Shown here piece after piece: positions 34,219 through 46,418 of a DNA stretch of 64,000 nt. The DNA is taken from positions 126,085,542-126,149,541 of the forward strand of contig CAKMRJ010005634.1 of the NCBI GenBank assembly GCA_928212115.1, read 5' to 3'. Under the pieces are notes generated by a model, which was not told the DNA's origin, ran no database searches, and saw nothing but the letters and a program-made list of their open reading frames with translations. Made by a program: the position numbers and the translations under genes. Every line of letters starts with the position of its first letter. Position 1 is the stretch's first letter. The DNA is from Lactuca virosa. Its lineage: Eukaryota; Streptophyta; Magnoliopsida; Asterales; Asteraceae.

Positions 34219-37200
34219 ATGGTGACCTCTTGCATAAGCTTCGTCTCCTTGTACGGCTCCTTCCTCCGACGTTCCCTCGCTCTCTCAGGCCTCTCCTCTC
34301 AATCCGTGGGTGTCGATGCCTACACCACCATCCACTTTTGGGGACCTAAACGACTCCCCGCGTCCGCCCGTTCTCCATCTTCAAATGGCGAGCATCGGAA
34401 ACCATCGCTCGTTTTAATTCACGGATTCGGTCCTCACGGCGTTTGGCAGTGGCGCCAACAGGTCAGTGTTCCCGACGAATCGATAAAATTCCGTTTGTAT
34501 TCATTGATTTTCCGTCATTTTACACACAGGTGTCGTTTCTCGCGCCTTATTTCGACGTCTACGTCCCCGATCTAGTGTTCTTCGGTGAATCCACCACGAA
34601 ATCCTCCGAACGATCGGAAATCTTCCAGGCGAGTGCCGTAGGGAAGATGATGGAGAAGGTCGGAGTGAGTAAGTACTCGGTGGTTGGGACGAGCTACGGA
34701 GGTTTTGTGGCGTACAGAGTGGCGGAGATGTGGCCGGAGAGGGTGGAAAAGGTTGTGATCGCAAGTTCAGGAGTGAACATGAGGCCAAGAGATAATCATG
34801 AGTTACTGAAGAGAGCGAACGTGGAGAAGATCGATGAGCTAATGCTGCCGGAGACGGCGGCGCAGCTCCGGACGTTGTTCCGATTAGCTGTATCCAATCG
34901 TGTTTACATGCCGGATTTTTTTCTCAACGATTTCATTGACGTAAGTGTTATTTCTATTTCTATTCTTTTGAATATTTTTTGTCCTTTTCATGCCTAACCC
35001 CACCTTCCAATCTTCCATATATCGGCTCTAGATTATTAATTAGATGCTTCCTTCACTTATTTTATCAATTGATTAATCACAATTAAATAATTGTGCTATT
35101 CTTTTTTATCCAAACCAAAGAAACAACATACCACATGGACGATTTTGTAGTTTTAAATTGGGGGTATAATGGTCATTTTCAAAATGTTTAACAGATTGAC
35201 TAACGGCGTCGAGTGATGGAGCAACTAATCACAACAAAATTCTTCTAGATTGAACAAAAAATGTAAAGAACATCTTTTTTTTTTAAAATACCATAAAACT
35301 CAATTTTTACAGTATACTCTAGTAATTTTTTTAAAAAAAAATTGATTATAGTCCAAAAATTTTATTAATTTTACTTTTTTGAACTAGATAAATCATATTA
35401 TTTTTTCTGTTTAGAAATGTAATATTGTTTTTTTAGTAAATTTGACAAATAACATTCCACTTATCACTCTAATCCCAAAGAAAATATCAAACTTCGGCAT
35501 TTATATTAGGAGTTTGTTGGGAACTTTTTTCGAAACAAACTTTTTAAAAATAAAACTTGTTAGTTAGTCTTTTTTAACCAATTATAAGAAATTTATGCAT
35601 ACAACAATAAAGTGATAAAAACAAAACTAAAATGTCTTATAAATTGAAAAGGAAAATGATATAAAAGAATTATTTATAAAAAAAAATATCTTTTATATGC
35701 TATTTTATGTCTTTTTATATAGTTCAACTACCTTATCAGCCAGTTTTTATCAAACGCCAGTTTTTATCGGCTAGCAACTAGTTTTTCAATTATCAGCTAT
35801 CAGCTAGATTTTCAACCAGTCTGTTAAACATAGACTATGAACATAAAATGAACTTTTTCAATTTAAGTTTTTTTCTTATGATTTGTTTATGATATCACCT
35901 AAAACATACACAATATGTTTCATGATGAAGTTATATACATTTAGTGTAATATAAAGAGTTTGAGGTCTAATCTAATACTTGAATATTGTCCATTGTGTTT
36001 AAGAATTATTAAGAAAATATATTAATTAATTTTTTTATTGGTTGCAGAAATTATATGGAGAAAACAGGAAAGAGAAGTTAGAATTGCTGAAAGGGCTGGT
36101 GCTTGGCCAACATGACACCCCTAACATTTCCCCTCTTCAACAGGTTCTATAATCTTATATTAAAAAGATTTAAAAATATAATAACATATTAAAAAATAAA
36201 GTAATTTTAAGTCAATGCATCTACTATCTATAATCTTATCATAAAAAATCGTTAGAAATTACGTTTTTGGTCCTTGAGATATTTGATTTTTCTAGTTTTT
36301 GTCGTAAAAAGTTTTTACTTGCAATTTTGTAACCATGTTAATACAACATTTTTTTATTCTAATTACAAACAAAATAACTATTTTGGTTATTTTACATGGA
36401 ACAATGACCAAAAGTCGTTACAAGAAACTCAAGTTAGGACCAATTTTGCAAGAGATATGTTTGGGATCAAAATTGCAAAAAAATTAGTTATATACTCGAA
36501 GGAACAAACTTGTATTAAATTTAAATAATTTTATTATGTTTCTCCTATTGTTTGCATTAATATATTTAAACTTTCTAAATCTAGGAAGTGTTGCTCATAT
36601 GGGGTGATCAGGATAACATCTTCTTGTTGGATATGGCAAAGGAGCTTAAAGAGTATGCCTTCATATCATATTTCTTATGACACGTCATATTATAAAATAT
36701 AAATTTTGACTTAATTTGGATTAAAAGTAGGTAAAATATACGACACGTGTTAGAAACATAACCTCTATATTAATTTTATGCCTATAAAAATCCTTTCATT
36801 ATCGATCCGATTTTTTCACTAATGAAAAACTTTAAATGATCATAAAGTTAATAGAAGAATATATTCAATAATCGGGAGGGTTTTCTCTATGGTTGAAATT
36901 ATGAACGAGTTTTAATAGACCAAAAACTAATATATATATATATATATTTTTTTCGATAATTGGCCTAATAAAAAGTTGTACTTTTTATGACAATATATTC
37001 CAAATGATGTTTATACATTTTTATAAGAAAGATTTATGTGTTGGGGAGTATTTGAAAGGTGGCATTTGTTGTTGTGTTTTAGAATGTTGGGAAAGAATGC
37101 ATCATTGGAAGTGATAAAGAAGGCTTCACATGCACCTCAACTTGAAAACGCCAAAAGCTTCAATAAAATTCTCTACAATTTCTTGTGCGACTCCACATGA
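34219..37200 (+). CDS. alpha/beta-hydrolase fold protein, 5 exons, about 311 aa
   Basis: Predicted exons: 34219-34461, 34530-34940, 36048-36143, 36585-36652 and 37083-37200. Each intron has GT...AG ends, and frames join without a stop (311 codons). The protein has the alpha/beta-hydrolase layout: oxyanion-hole motif HGFG (68-71), nucleophile elbow GTSYGG with Ser136, catalytic acid Asp260 in WGDQDNIF, and His289 in KKASHAPQ. The triad is therefore complete. The short hydrophobic/Arg start (MVTSCISFVSLYGSFLRR) and the region VPDLVFFGEST resemble a plant group of about 310-aa uncharacterised hydrolases annotated as esterase, epoxide-hydrolase or monoacylglycerol-lipase-like. The substrate cannot be told from sequence. 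The first ATG is chosen because the upstream region is non-coding and the N-terminus is typical. It is the only intact protein gene here. Confidence 0.9.
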
Positions 37201-38254
37201 TTTTACACACACACAAACACATACTTGTTGAATGAATTTGGTTTGAAACATTGGTTTCATATCTAGATTCATTGCTTCTTTTAGGGGTTGTTACAATCTC
37301 AATTCTCAACTATCAATTTTCTTGATTTTGCAAATGAGTGGCATTATATTAGTCTTCAAGAATCCTTGGATTTGAGGATTACAAACTATGCATTTAGTTT
37401 TTTAGTATTAGTTTTGTATTAGTTTTGTATATATGAAGATATTATCAATGTTTTGAAATAGGATTAAACAAAATAAAAATAAATAAATAAATAATCATTA
37501 TCTATATGTTTAGTACATGCCATCACATGGGAATGCGTCTCCCATTATATGAAGGTGTCATTACTTGAGTTGTGTACTAATAATACTATGGTGGTCCAAA
37601 CATATATTGTAATAATTAAAAAGATTGCTTTTGAATTTATTAGAGTTTTTAGTAAAATTATTTGTTACATTTGAGTCAAAATAAAAAAACAAATATCAAT
37701 TAACAAGGTTTGAACTTACAAACAAATAATCAAACCAACTAACAACCTAAAAACATGTGTATATAAATAGTAACATCTAACCTTTAGTTCCAAAGGAAAC
37801 TAAAAAGGAATTTTATATAAACTTAGTAAAATAAATTGTGAGGATTTACACTTAAAAGTAGGCCTGACCCTGAGGAGGGTTCGAGGTGTGCAATTATACA
37901 GGTCCTCGAAAAAATTAGGACCGGAAATTTTACTAAATTATAGTGTTAATAGTTAATATAGATCAGTTTAATTAAAATAATTTTGAATATGATTTGTAGT
38001 TCAGTCGGAGAAAAACAATGTTTTTCCACCTTTCCTTCCAAATGATCTTTGTCCGATTCTTTTTTTACACATTTCTCTGTTTATTTATTAATCAGTTTAT
38101 CATTAACATATAAATAATTTACGTCAAAATTTTCAAAATCCTCTTGTCGTTCAGTTGGCATTTGCCTCACCTTTGCCTACTCCTTTCAAATTATTGACAA
38201 AACTTCGACATTTGCTTTCCCCACTGTTTCTTTGTTTCTTTTAATAATCATTTA
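37201..38254. other. intergenic DNA downstream of the hydrolase gene
   Basis: AT-rich, with no coding or RNA gene visible. The first 250 bases probably include the 3' UTR and poly(A) region of the hydrolase gene. Confidence 0.6.
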
Positions 38255-38694
38255 TCTATATACTAGGTTACAACCCATGGAAACCACGAATAAAAAAATA
38301 GTTTTATTTTCCTTTTGACATGTGTCATTTTATTATACATCTTAATTGATGCATATTTTATTCTTCTTTTTCCATTTCTCACCATATTATGTCAACTAAT
38401 TAATACTTGTCACTTGTCCGCCTATTGATTATTCATTTCAAATTTTAAAATTTAAATTTCTCACTCAATCTACATTAAATTAATAGCATTAAAATAAAAA
38501 TTAAAATAAAATTAATACAAATTATAAAGTGATATAATTTCATATATTTATTTAAATCAATGATTATAATTTTATATAACTAAAAAAATCTCTTAATTAA
38601 TAATTTATTTAAAAAAATTGATTAATAACTTTGAAATTTTACAATAAATGTTTAATTAATTTTGTAACTGTGGTTCCCACAGGTTATAAACTAG
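38255..38694 (+). mobile_element. candidate non-autonomous Helitron (440 bp)
   Basis: The start reads TCTATATACTAGG. The end has a 6-bp hairpin CTGTGG-TTC-CCACAG (38668-38682) followed by GTTATAAACTAG, i.e. the Helitron 3' rule of a hairpin about 10-12 nt before CTRR. The flanks are A at 38254 and T at 38695, as expected for insertion between A and T. The interior is AT-rich and non-coding. The left end, read on the minus strand, also looks like a Helitron 3' end (hairpin then CCTAG at 38265), so 38265 might instead be the 3' terminus of the large minus-strand Helitron. Confidence 0.5.
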
Positions 38695-38989
38695 TTATTA
38701 ATAAGAGTTAAGTTTTTCAAAACTTTTTGTATTGATTATTTAAAATTAATATATATTTATTTGAATATCCGATATACATTATGTATATGTAGACATCAAA
38801 TATAATTATGATTTATAAAACATAATATAAATTTGAGTAGATTGTAAATGATTTATAAAACAAAATATAAATTTGAATAGAGTTTAAAGAGAAACACAAT
38901 GAATAATATAAATGACATTGATATATAAAAAATATAATATAATAGAAATGTAATAAAAAAACACAATAGTTTGACTTTAAAAACTACGA

Positions 38990-40154
38990 ATCGTTTATAA
39001 ATTTCTAAAAACTTCCTTATACACAACATTGGAAGTTTTGTTTGTAAGTCTACCATCCTTATCTAAAATTAACAATTTCAATCATTCTCTACTTTGAACT
39101 CTAGATAAAGCAATATACAAATGTCCCTGTGAAAGAACAGGATCTTTGAGATACTGACCAACCTTCGATAACGACTGCCCTGACTTTGATTAATTGTAGT
39201 TGCAAAACATACAGTCAATGGAAATTGTCTTCTTTGAAATTTGAAGAGATTTTTTTTTCAGAATGACTTAAAGACATTCTTAGAATAAAAGTTCGATTTC
39301 TAATATTACTTCCAGATATGATAACTGCCTCAATAACACGTTTGCCCAGAGATTTGATTTGTAGTCTAGTGTCGTTACATAAGCCATTTTTCTGATCAAT
39401 GTTTCTCAGTAAGTAACATAACTGGGACACCGATCTTTAAAATTAACTTGTGATTTGGCAAACCTGATACTTTAAGACCATTTAAAACATCTGGGGAGTA
39501 TAAATTGGCATCAAACTGATCATAAACAAACTCAGATTGGCAGATACTATCTGAACTTAAATATTCTACTTCGCCTCCGGGAAACAATGATAACAAACAA
39601 TCATTTAATTGTTGGACAACTTCATTTTTTGGAGCAAGTATTGCTCTTTCTTGAAAATAACCTATAACGTTGAAGTTTTCCAAAATTGAAGGATATACAA
39701 AATCAATTAATGAACCTATAGGATCATGTGGATCATTGATGAGAATATCATCTAGAACATCAATAATTGATTCACCATCGTTCGAACCACCAACTTTTCC
39801 TTCTCCTATGTACAAAAGCCAATTTGCAAAATCCTTTATTTCTAGAATATTAGATGGATCCCTTCCAACAATTAGCCTCATGTTTATTGTTAATCTATGA
39901 ACTTTGCATTGTTGTCATATATATGAAGAACTTAAAGAAGCATTAACGATGTTTTGTCTACTACCTCCTTGAACAACAGGTAGAATTAGTTTGAAGTCTC
40001 CTCCAAAAACAATCGCTTTCCCTCCAAATGGAATATTTGAGTTGCTAGACTTGTCAAACTTACATACATCTTTCAAAGTTCGATCTAAAGCTTCAAATGC
40101 ATACTTGTAGACCATAGGTGCTTCATCCCAAATAATCAATGAGCTTTTTCTTAC
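38990..40154 (-). pseudogene. Helitron-1 helicase, C-terminal part (PIF1-like, motif II onward)
   Basis: Minus-strand frames at 40139-39915 and 39881-39396 and a third frame at 39430-39000. Visible features: Walker B motif IIWDEAPM (near 40118), GGDFKLILPVV, NMRL-type MRLIVG, then the conserved GLPNHKLILKIGVPVMLL and QLCYLLRNIDQKNGLCNDTRL regions. The last superfamily-1 motifs follow down to about 39000 in a degraded frame. The PIF1-like helicase unwinds DNA during rolling-circle transposition. Stops near 39915 and a frameshift near 39410 break the frame. The N-terminal half of the domain is at 48296-48760. Confidence 0.85.
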
Positions 40155-40159
40155 TAATC

Positions 40160-40711
40160 TGTAACGCCCGTAGATCCGGGCTAGTCAATTTAGAGGCAAT
40201 GAGTGTCGAAAATGAATTTTCGGCAAAAGATTATTTATAATAAATAATCTTAACCAAGTTGTAGAATATTTCTCAAGGTTTCCGTACATATAAAGAACTC
40301 TGAAATCCGAGTTATAACGAAGAAGTTATGGCCCGTCGAAGTTTTACGGCAAAACCGGCACGGCACCGGGAAGCGTAAATAGTGAATTTACGATGGAGCG
40401 ACTTTTAGCCTTAGTGATCTAAACAAAAGTCGTAGAAAACGTTAAGCCGAGAGCGTCCATAAAAAGAAACGCCCAAATCTGACTTCGTATGAGGAAGTTA
40501 TGATTTTTCGAAGTTTCGACTTAGTAGTGTACAGCCCGAAACTCGAATTTTAGTTCGAGCGGTTTTTGGCTTACGAGGTCTAAATGAGAGTTGAAGATCT
40601 CATTAATAGGAACTCAACGGTAAAAAGACAGACAAAAACGGAGCTCGTATGCGAAAGTTATGGACGAAGCTTAGTCTCTACTTTTCAAGCGCGGCGAATT
40701 CGATACAGTTT
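40160..40711 (+). repeat. truncated 5' LTR of the gag-only element
   Basis: Matches the first 550 bp of the 3' LTR (from 42919), then diverges within the sequence gatacagttt. The next 47 bases lead straight into the gag ATG at 40759. The rest of the LTR, the PBS and most of the leader are deleted. Confidence 0.88.
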
Positions 40712-40758
40712 CGTATGCGAAAGTTATCGTCATTATACACCAAACGTCTATAGATCGA

Positions 40759-41985
40759 ATGGCTAGAACCCGAAGCGGAGTCGTGAACGCAAACGGAAAT
40801 GGGAATCAACAGCCCCCGATGATTGAGCAAATACATGTTGTAATGGGAGCTGCGCCTGAGCCAGTCACCATGGCTGGAGTACAAGCCATGATTCGGGCTA
40901 TGTTAGCTGAACAAAGGGAGGAAATGAGACAGATGTTGCATGAAAATAGGGACGAACCTACCATGCCCATCGAGCAAACCAAGCCGATTCCCGAGCAATC
41001 GGAGGAAGGGAACTATAGCCGCCAAGTGAGTCAAGTAGGGACTCAAGGTGAACAAAGGGATGACCCGGAGAGGGGAAACGACAAGGATGGGCGAAGGTAT
41101 AAGAACTTCTTGAGTGCAAAACCACCAAGTCTTTCCGGAAGCCCGAAGCCGGTTGAGATTATGGACTGGATCTCCGAGATGGAGATGGTGTTTGAGAATT
41201 GCGACTGTAGCAACAAGCAGAAAACCGTCTTTGCGGTCAGCCAACTGAAGAGCGGAGTCTTGAGCTGGTGGAAGATATTGGCAGATACGATGCCTAAGGG
41301 AGAAGCAAGTAAGATGTCTTGGGAAGATTTCCTGGTGCAACTGAAAATGCAGTACTGCTCTGAGCAGGATCTACTAGAGATCAACAATGAGTTTCAGAAC
41401 CTAAAGAAAGGAAAAATGAGCATCACCGAGTACGCTGCAAGTTTTACGGAGAAGATGAAGCTTGTTCCTTATTTAGTTCCAACAGAACTTTCCAAGGTCA
41501 ACAGGTTTGCCAATGGATTACCAGCGGACTTTGGTCCAATGGTCAAACAAGCAACCACTTTGAAAGCCGCCATCTAGGCAGCCAAGAATGTTGAGACCCA
41601 AATAAGAGAAAAGGGTCTGGAGAAAGTTGAAGTTGGCGAGAAGAGGAAGCTGGAAGGATCCTCAAGACCTGATAATAAGGGAAAGTTCTCGAAGTCTAAC
41701 CTGGACGACCGAAGGAATGGAGCCAAGTGGTGTGGGAAGTGCAAGAAGAAGCACTTCGGAAGATGCGATGGAGAAGTGACGTGCTATAAGTGTGGTAGGA
41801 CCGTTCACTATTCCAGAGATTGTACATTCGACAACAAGAAGTGCTACGAATGTGGAAATGATGGTCATATTTCAAAGAACTGTCCAAAGAAAAACAAAGC
41901 TGCAAGACCAAATGCACCGCCGAAACCAAGGGCATTCCACATGATCCTCGATGAAGCAGACAACAACGCGAGGAATCAAGAATGA
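40759..41985 (+). pseudogene. gag: gag of the gag-only element (one premature stop)
   Basis: One frame of 408 codons with a single internal TAG (41575-41577). Starts MARTRSGVVNANGNGNQQ. The retrotransposon Gag core follows, with FLSAKPPSLSGSPKPVEIMDWI-type start, GVLSWWKIL, SWEDFLVQLKMQYC and ITEYAASFTEKMKLVPYLV. Then come a Lys/Arg-rich linker and zinc knuckles CYKCGRTVHYSRDC and CYECGNDGHISKNC, preceded by a CGKCKKKHFGRC knuckle-like motif. It would form particles and bind RNA; the pol functions would have to come from another Ty3/Gypsy element. Apart from the stop it is well kept, suggesting recent activity. Confidence 0.92.
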
Positions 41986-42918
41986 GGACTTCTTACCCGA
42001 AGATCGGATTATGCAGTAGCCATAGTTTCGTATGATGTAGCCTAGTAGAGGCATAGTCTAGGGTGAACTTGAACACCTATGTAATCGTTTCAAGAAATAA
42101 TATAAAACCTTCGTTTTGTTATCTGATGTGTTAAGTTATTGTGTGGTTTTCTTGTATGATGACTTGGAAAAACTGCAAGACAATACTTGGGACGAGTATG
42201 AGTAGGTGTGAATGGTAGTAGAGGCCTATACTACCGGAAGCACAGGACTCACGCTTGGATCAGGGAAAGTCACAAGGTTACCAAGAAGCTAGTAATTGAT
42301 TTCGTTTTATTCGAGTATGTCGTTACCATCGAAGATGATTGTTATTCCGACCCTAGTGGTCATATCAAATTGAGTTCGACTACGATAAGTAGGTTACGTG
42401 GTTCAGAGAACCAAGTTTGATGTAGCGTCCGACTTAAACCAAAAGATTGAAATCAAAGAGATCAATAGAAGTATCGCGATTGTCGCTAAAAGGGCTTGTA
42501 GCTAGAGATACTAAGTTTTAAGATGTGATTATTTCACATTAGAACATGAAGGAAGGTATAGTCTGTTCTGGAATTTAACTCTAAGATATTTGAGTTTAAG
42601 CACACGATGAGAGGTCATTAGAATATGACACATCGGTACGTTGTAGTAACAGAGGAGCTTATCTTAAGCTTTCTAAGAAGAAGAAGGAGTCTCCATCAAG
42701 GATCGAGATTGTGACTCGAATGTCATAGTTTGGAGTCTAACGAGCAGGTGCAAGTTCGAGCACCGCTTGCAGTCAAGAAGACCAAAAGTTAGATACACAT
42801 TTGAAGGAACATAGAAGTTACGATTAATACCTAGGATGAAGAGATAACGTATGGAGTCGTTATACAACCATGTTTCGTTGATGATTCCGGGACGTAATCA
42901 TCCTAAGGGGGAGATAAT
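41986..42918 (+). other. 3' untranslated region and PPT of the gag-only element
   Basis: About 930 bp without a gene, ending aagggggagataa next to the 3' LTR. It matches, inverted, 63192-64000 at the right edge, which shows it belongs to the family rather than being a chance deletion product. Confidence 0.85.
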
Positions 42919-43334
42919 TGTAACGCCCGTTGATCCGGGCTAGTCAATTTAGAGGCAATGAGTGTCGAAAATGAATTTTCGGCAAAAGATTATTTATAAT
43001 AAATAATCTTAACCAAGTTGTAGAATATTTCTCAAGGTTTCCGTACATATAAAGAACTCCGAAATCCGAGTTATAACGAAGAAGTTATGGCTCGTCGAAG
43101 TTTTACGGCAAAGCCGGCACGGCACCGGGAATCGTAAATAGTGAATTTACGATGGAGCGACTTTTAGCCTTAGTGATCTAAACAAAAGTCGTAGAAAACG
43201 TTAAACCGAGAGCGTCCATAAAAAGAAACGTCCAAATCTGACTTCGTATGAGGAAGTTATGATTTTTCGAAGTTTCGGCTTAGCAGTGTATAGCCCGAAA
43301 CTCGAATTTTAGTTCGAGCGGTTTTTAGCTTACG

Positions 43335-43773
43335 AGGTCTAAATGAGAGTTGAAGATCTCATTAATAGGAACTCAATGGTAAAAAGACAGACAAAAACGG
43401 AGCTCGTATGCGAAAGTTATGGACGAAGCTTAGTCTCTACTTTTCAAGCGCGGCGAATTCGATACAGTTTTGTAAATCCGAGATAGAATGAGAATTAGCC
43501 AACCAGGTCTAAATGAGAGTTGAAGATCTCATTAATAGGAACTCAACGGTAAAAAGACAGACAAAAACGGAGCTCGTATGCGAAAGTTATGGACGAAGCT
43601 TAGTCTCTACTTTTCGAGCGCGGCGAATTCGATACAGTTTTGTAAATCCGAGATAGAATGAGAATTAGCCAACGAGGTCTAAATGAGAGTTGAAAATCTC
43701 ATTAATAGGAACTCAACGGTAAAAAGACAGACAAAAACGGAGCTCGTATGCGAAAGTTACGGACGAAGCTTGG
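43335..43773 (+). repeat. 170-bp tandem repeat, about 2.6 copies
   Basis: Units start at 43335, 43505 and 43675, nearly identical. The truncated 5' LTR stops inside the first unit. Confidence 0.9.
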
Positions 43774-43796
43774 AGACTACTTTACTATACAATTCT

Positions 43797-43806
43797 TATA
43801 AATAAG
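43797..43806 (+). promoter_or_regulatory. TATA box of the gag-only family LTR
   Basis: TATAAATAAG followed within 40 bases by a pyrimidine-rich stretch, a common plant transcription-start setting. The equivalent box is present in the inverted copy (62378-62386). Confidence 0.6.
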
Positions 43807-44135
43807 AGATGAACTCTTCATAATTTCCTCACACCTTCAAACCTTTCTTTCTCTCTCTAACTTCTCTCTAACCTCCCTAAACCCCTCCAGAGTCTAGGGA
43901 ACCTCCCTAGCACGAGAAGAAATCCTCGGAGAGCCCGACGGCTCCGAGAAGAAAAGCTTTCGGCTCGGAAACGCTGCTCCAGCGAAGCCCAGTTTTTAAT
44001 AAAAACTCGCTGTAAGTAAGCTACGCCTACGCTATTTTTAATATAACTTCTAATTAATTATAGTAACATTATTAGGACCTTAAAACAATTATTTGGGATA
44101 TTATTATGAGTTATATAAGAGTGTTGTTTAATGCT

Positions 44136-44140
<5 letters not shown>

Positions 44141-44180
<40 letters not shown>
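44141..44180. repeat. (TAA)n microsatellite
   Basis: About thirteen perfect trinucleotides. Confidence 0.95.
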
Positions 44181-45563
44181 GCTAGACTATTAATTAGTCG
44201 CGGTTAACGTTAGACTAAACCCTAGTGGTATTGATACTAGGTTTTGCCGAAGGAAATTGTTTTAAGAGTAACGAAGTGTTGTCTGAGTTTGGAATCATCA
44301 CTTTAACAGGTGAGTGCATGGTCCCTTTCATCTTACACATATATATGAAGTATTTTATATAAATTACGTGCTATGTGTGCATATTATCTGAATACTTGCT
44401 GTCTATGATGGATGAATGATTTTATACATGTTTTAAATGATTTAAATATATATTTATTTTATATCTACAAATACGTTGAGATAAAACATGGGTAGACGAA
44501 ATAGTTAGGTGATGATAGGAAGGTGATGATAATTAGGTGATGATAGATACTATAACCTTGTCCGACAATTTGGAGATGTAGTCATCTACTAGAGTATAGA
44601 TGGCGACCACGGAATATTCTAGACAACCCGTGGAAACACCAGCAGACTTATAACCTGTAGGTGATGAATTACGAGTCCAGGTGATGTGGTGACTCTATAT
44701 TCATGCGATGATACTCTAACCCTTACTATGAATTACGAGTTCAGACGACGTTGTAACTACGTATTCATGCCTTAGGAACGAGCATATAAGGAAATGTGAG
44801 GTAGAAAGATGAGAGGTAAATATGATATAGGAGATGACCCTTAAGATAATTCTTTAAGGAATATTAAAGAAGATAACGGGGATGGGTAATCGGGTTGATT
44901 GTTTGATGTTTAAATATAATAATTATATTATTGTGGGTTGAAAATGTGACAACCCGAAATTTTCTTTGTATAATTTGCACGGTTAAATACGTCAAATAAT
45001 AATATTCAAAAACATTTCAAATGCATTTTGGCCGGATTTAAACCCGTTTGGTGTTTTATTTTATTTTTCATCAAACAATTTATTAATTGGAAGTGACGTA
45101 ATTAGTGGCGTGTAATAAACCGGACAACCCGACACCTTAACTAGGTGTTCACGGCCAAACATGGGGTGTTTGGGCCGTAAACACCCTTCTCTCCAAGAAC
45201 TCATGCATATAACATGAGTTTACCCCTTGTCCTCACTTTTTACCACCTTCCACTCAAGAACACAAGTTTTTCTCTCAAGTATCATCATCTTCTTCTTCCA
45301 AATCCGCCCAAAAATGTAAGTTTTCTTCCTAGATCCTTTTAAACAACACTTAATCTAGTGTTTCTACACCTTCTCATCCAAAGGATTCCGATTTTTACTT
45401 AGATCTTCAAAGAATCTTCAAATCTTCAAGAACACCAAGAACACATTTGCGTTTTTGGGTCCTAAATCACCTCTACAAGCTTCCTATAAGTAAGTATACT
45501 TCATCTAACTAGTTATTGGCTTAGTATTCATGGATTAAACACCCAAAAACCCCAAGAACATGG

Positions 45564-46065
45564 GTTTACGGTTTTGGAACATTCCAAAACCGTAAACACC
45601 CCAAAGAAGGGTTTTGAAGCCCCAAACTCCTTCCAATGCTTGAGTAATGCACTAAGGACTTACATGCATGAACTAGGAACCCCAAAAACGTGTAAGGATG
45701 AGACAAACATGAGTTTACGGTTTGGGAAGGCCTCCCAAAACCGTAAACACCTTCTAAGAATGTTTAAGTGCCTTAAAAACCTTCCTATGCTTGTGTAAGT
45801 GACTAGAACCTTGCATGCATAGCCTAGAACCACCAAAACACAAGAGAAATGAACCAACATGAGTTTACGACCGTAAACTCATGTGTTTACGGTCGTAAAC
45901 TCCCAAGGGAGTGGTCCAAGGACCGTAAACTCCAAGAAGTGTCCATTTCTAGCCCCAATCACTTCCTAAGCCATGGATTCGAGTCTAGCATAATTCCTTG
46001 AGTAGTTTAAGACCTTTGAACACCCAATGGCACCATTACCATGAGTTTACGGCCGTAAACTCATG
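45564..46065. repeat. cluster of GTTTACGG/CCGTAAAC palindromes
   Basis: 45564-45597 (two 16-bp arms, 2-nt centre), 45713-45748 (one-base bulge), 45861-45880, 45885-45900 and 46040-46065 (perfect 26-bp palindrome). Confidence 0.92.
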
Positions 46066-46402
46066 TGGACAATGGTCCAGAAACCGTAAACACACTTAAG
46101 TGTAACCAATTGAAGTGTAAACTCCATAGTGAGGCCATACACTCCTTAGATGCAACCTTTAGCACTCCTTGCACTTGAAACAAAGTGTCTTCATGCATTA
46201 GAGTGTCTTTACTTGCCTAATTAGTGATTAAATAACTAATTAGATACATTTATGTATCACTACATGTTACATAGGATCCGTGTGTGTGTTCAAGTCCTCA
46301 CTTGACACCTAGCATCCTACCCGACACTTCCATCCACTTCCCTCATTGCAGGTGAGTTCATACCCCTTAATCAACCTTTTAAATGTTTTTAAATGATTTT
46401 AT

Positions 46403-46418
46403 GGGGGGGGGGGGGGGG
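46403..46418 (+). repeat. 16-G homopolymer tract
   Basis: Sixteen consecutive G followed by aatacaagtt. The same context in Gypsy-A LTRs has seven G and in the solo LTR near 21950 four, so this is an expansion of a conserved G-run. Confidence 0.95.

Noticed and set aside
34501..34788. 95-codon minus-strand frame inside the hydrolase gene
   Set aside because: Shadow of exon 2; the plus-strand frame has the complete catalytic triad and splice sites.
35510..35830. Possible hAT-type MITE in intron 2 of the hydrolase gene (atcagctatcagctag motifs)
   Set aside because: I could not find matching terminal inverted repeats or a target duplication by eye.
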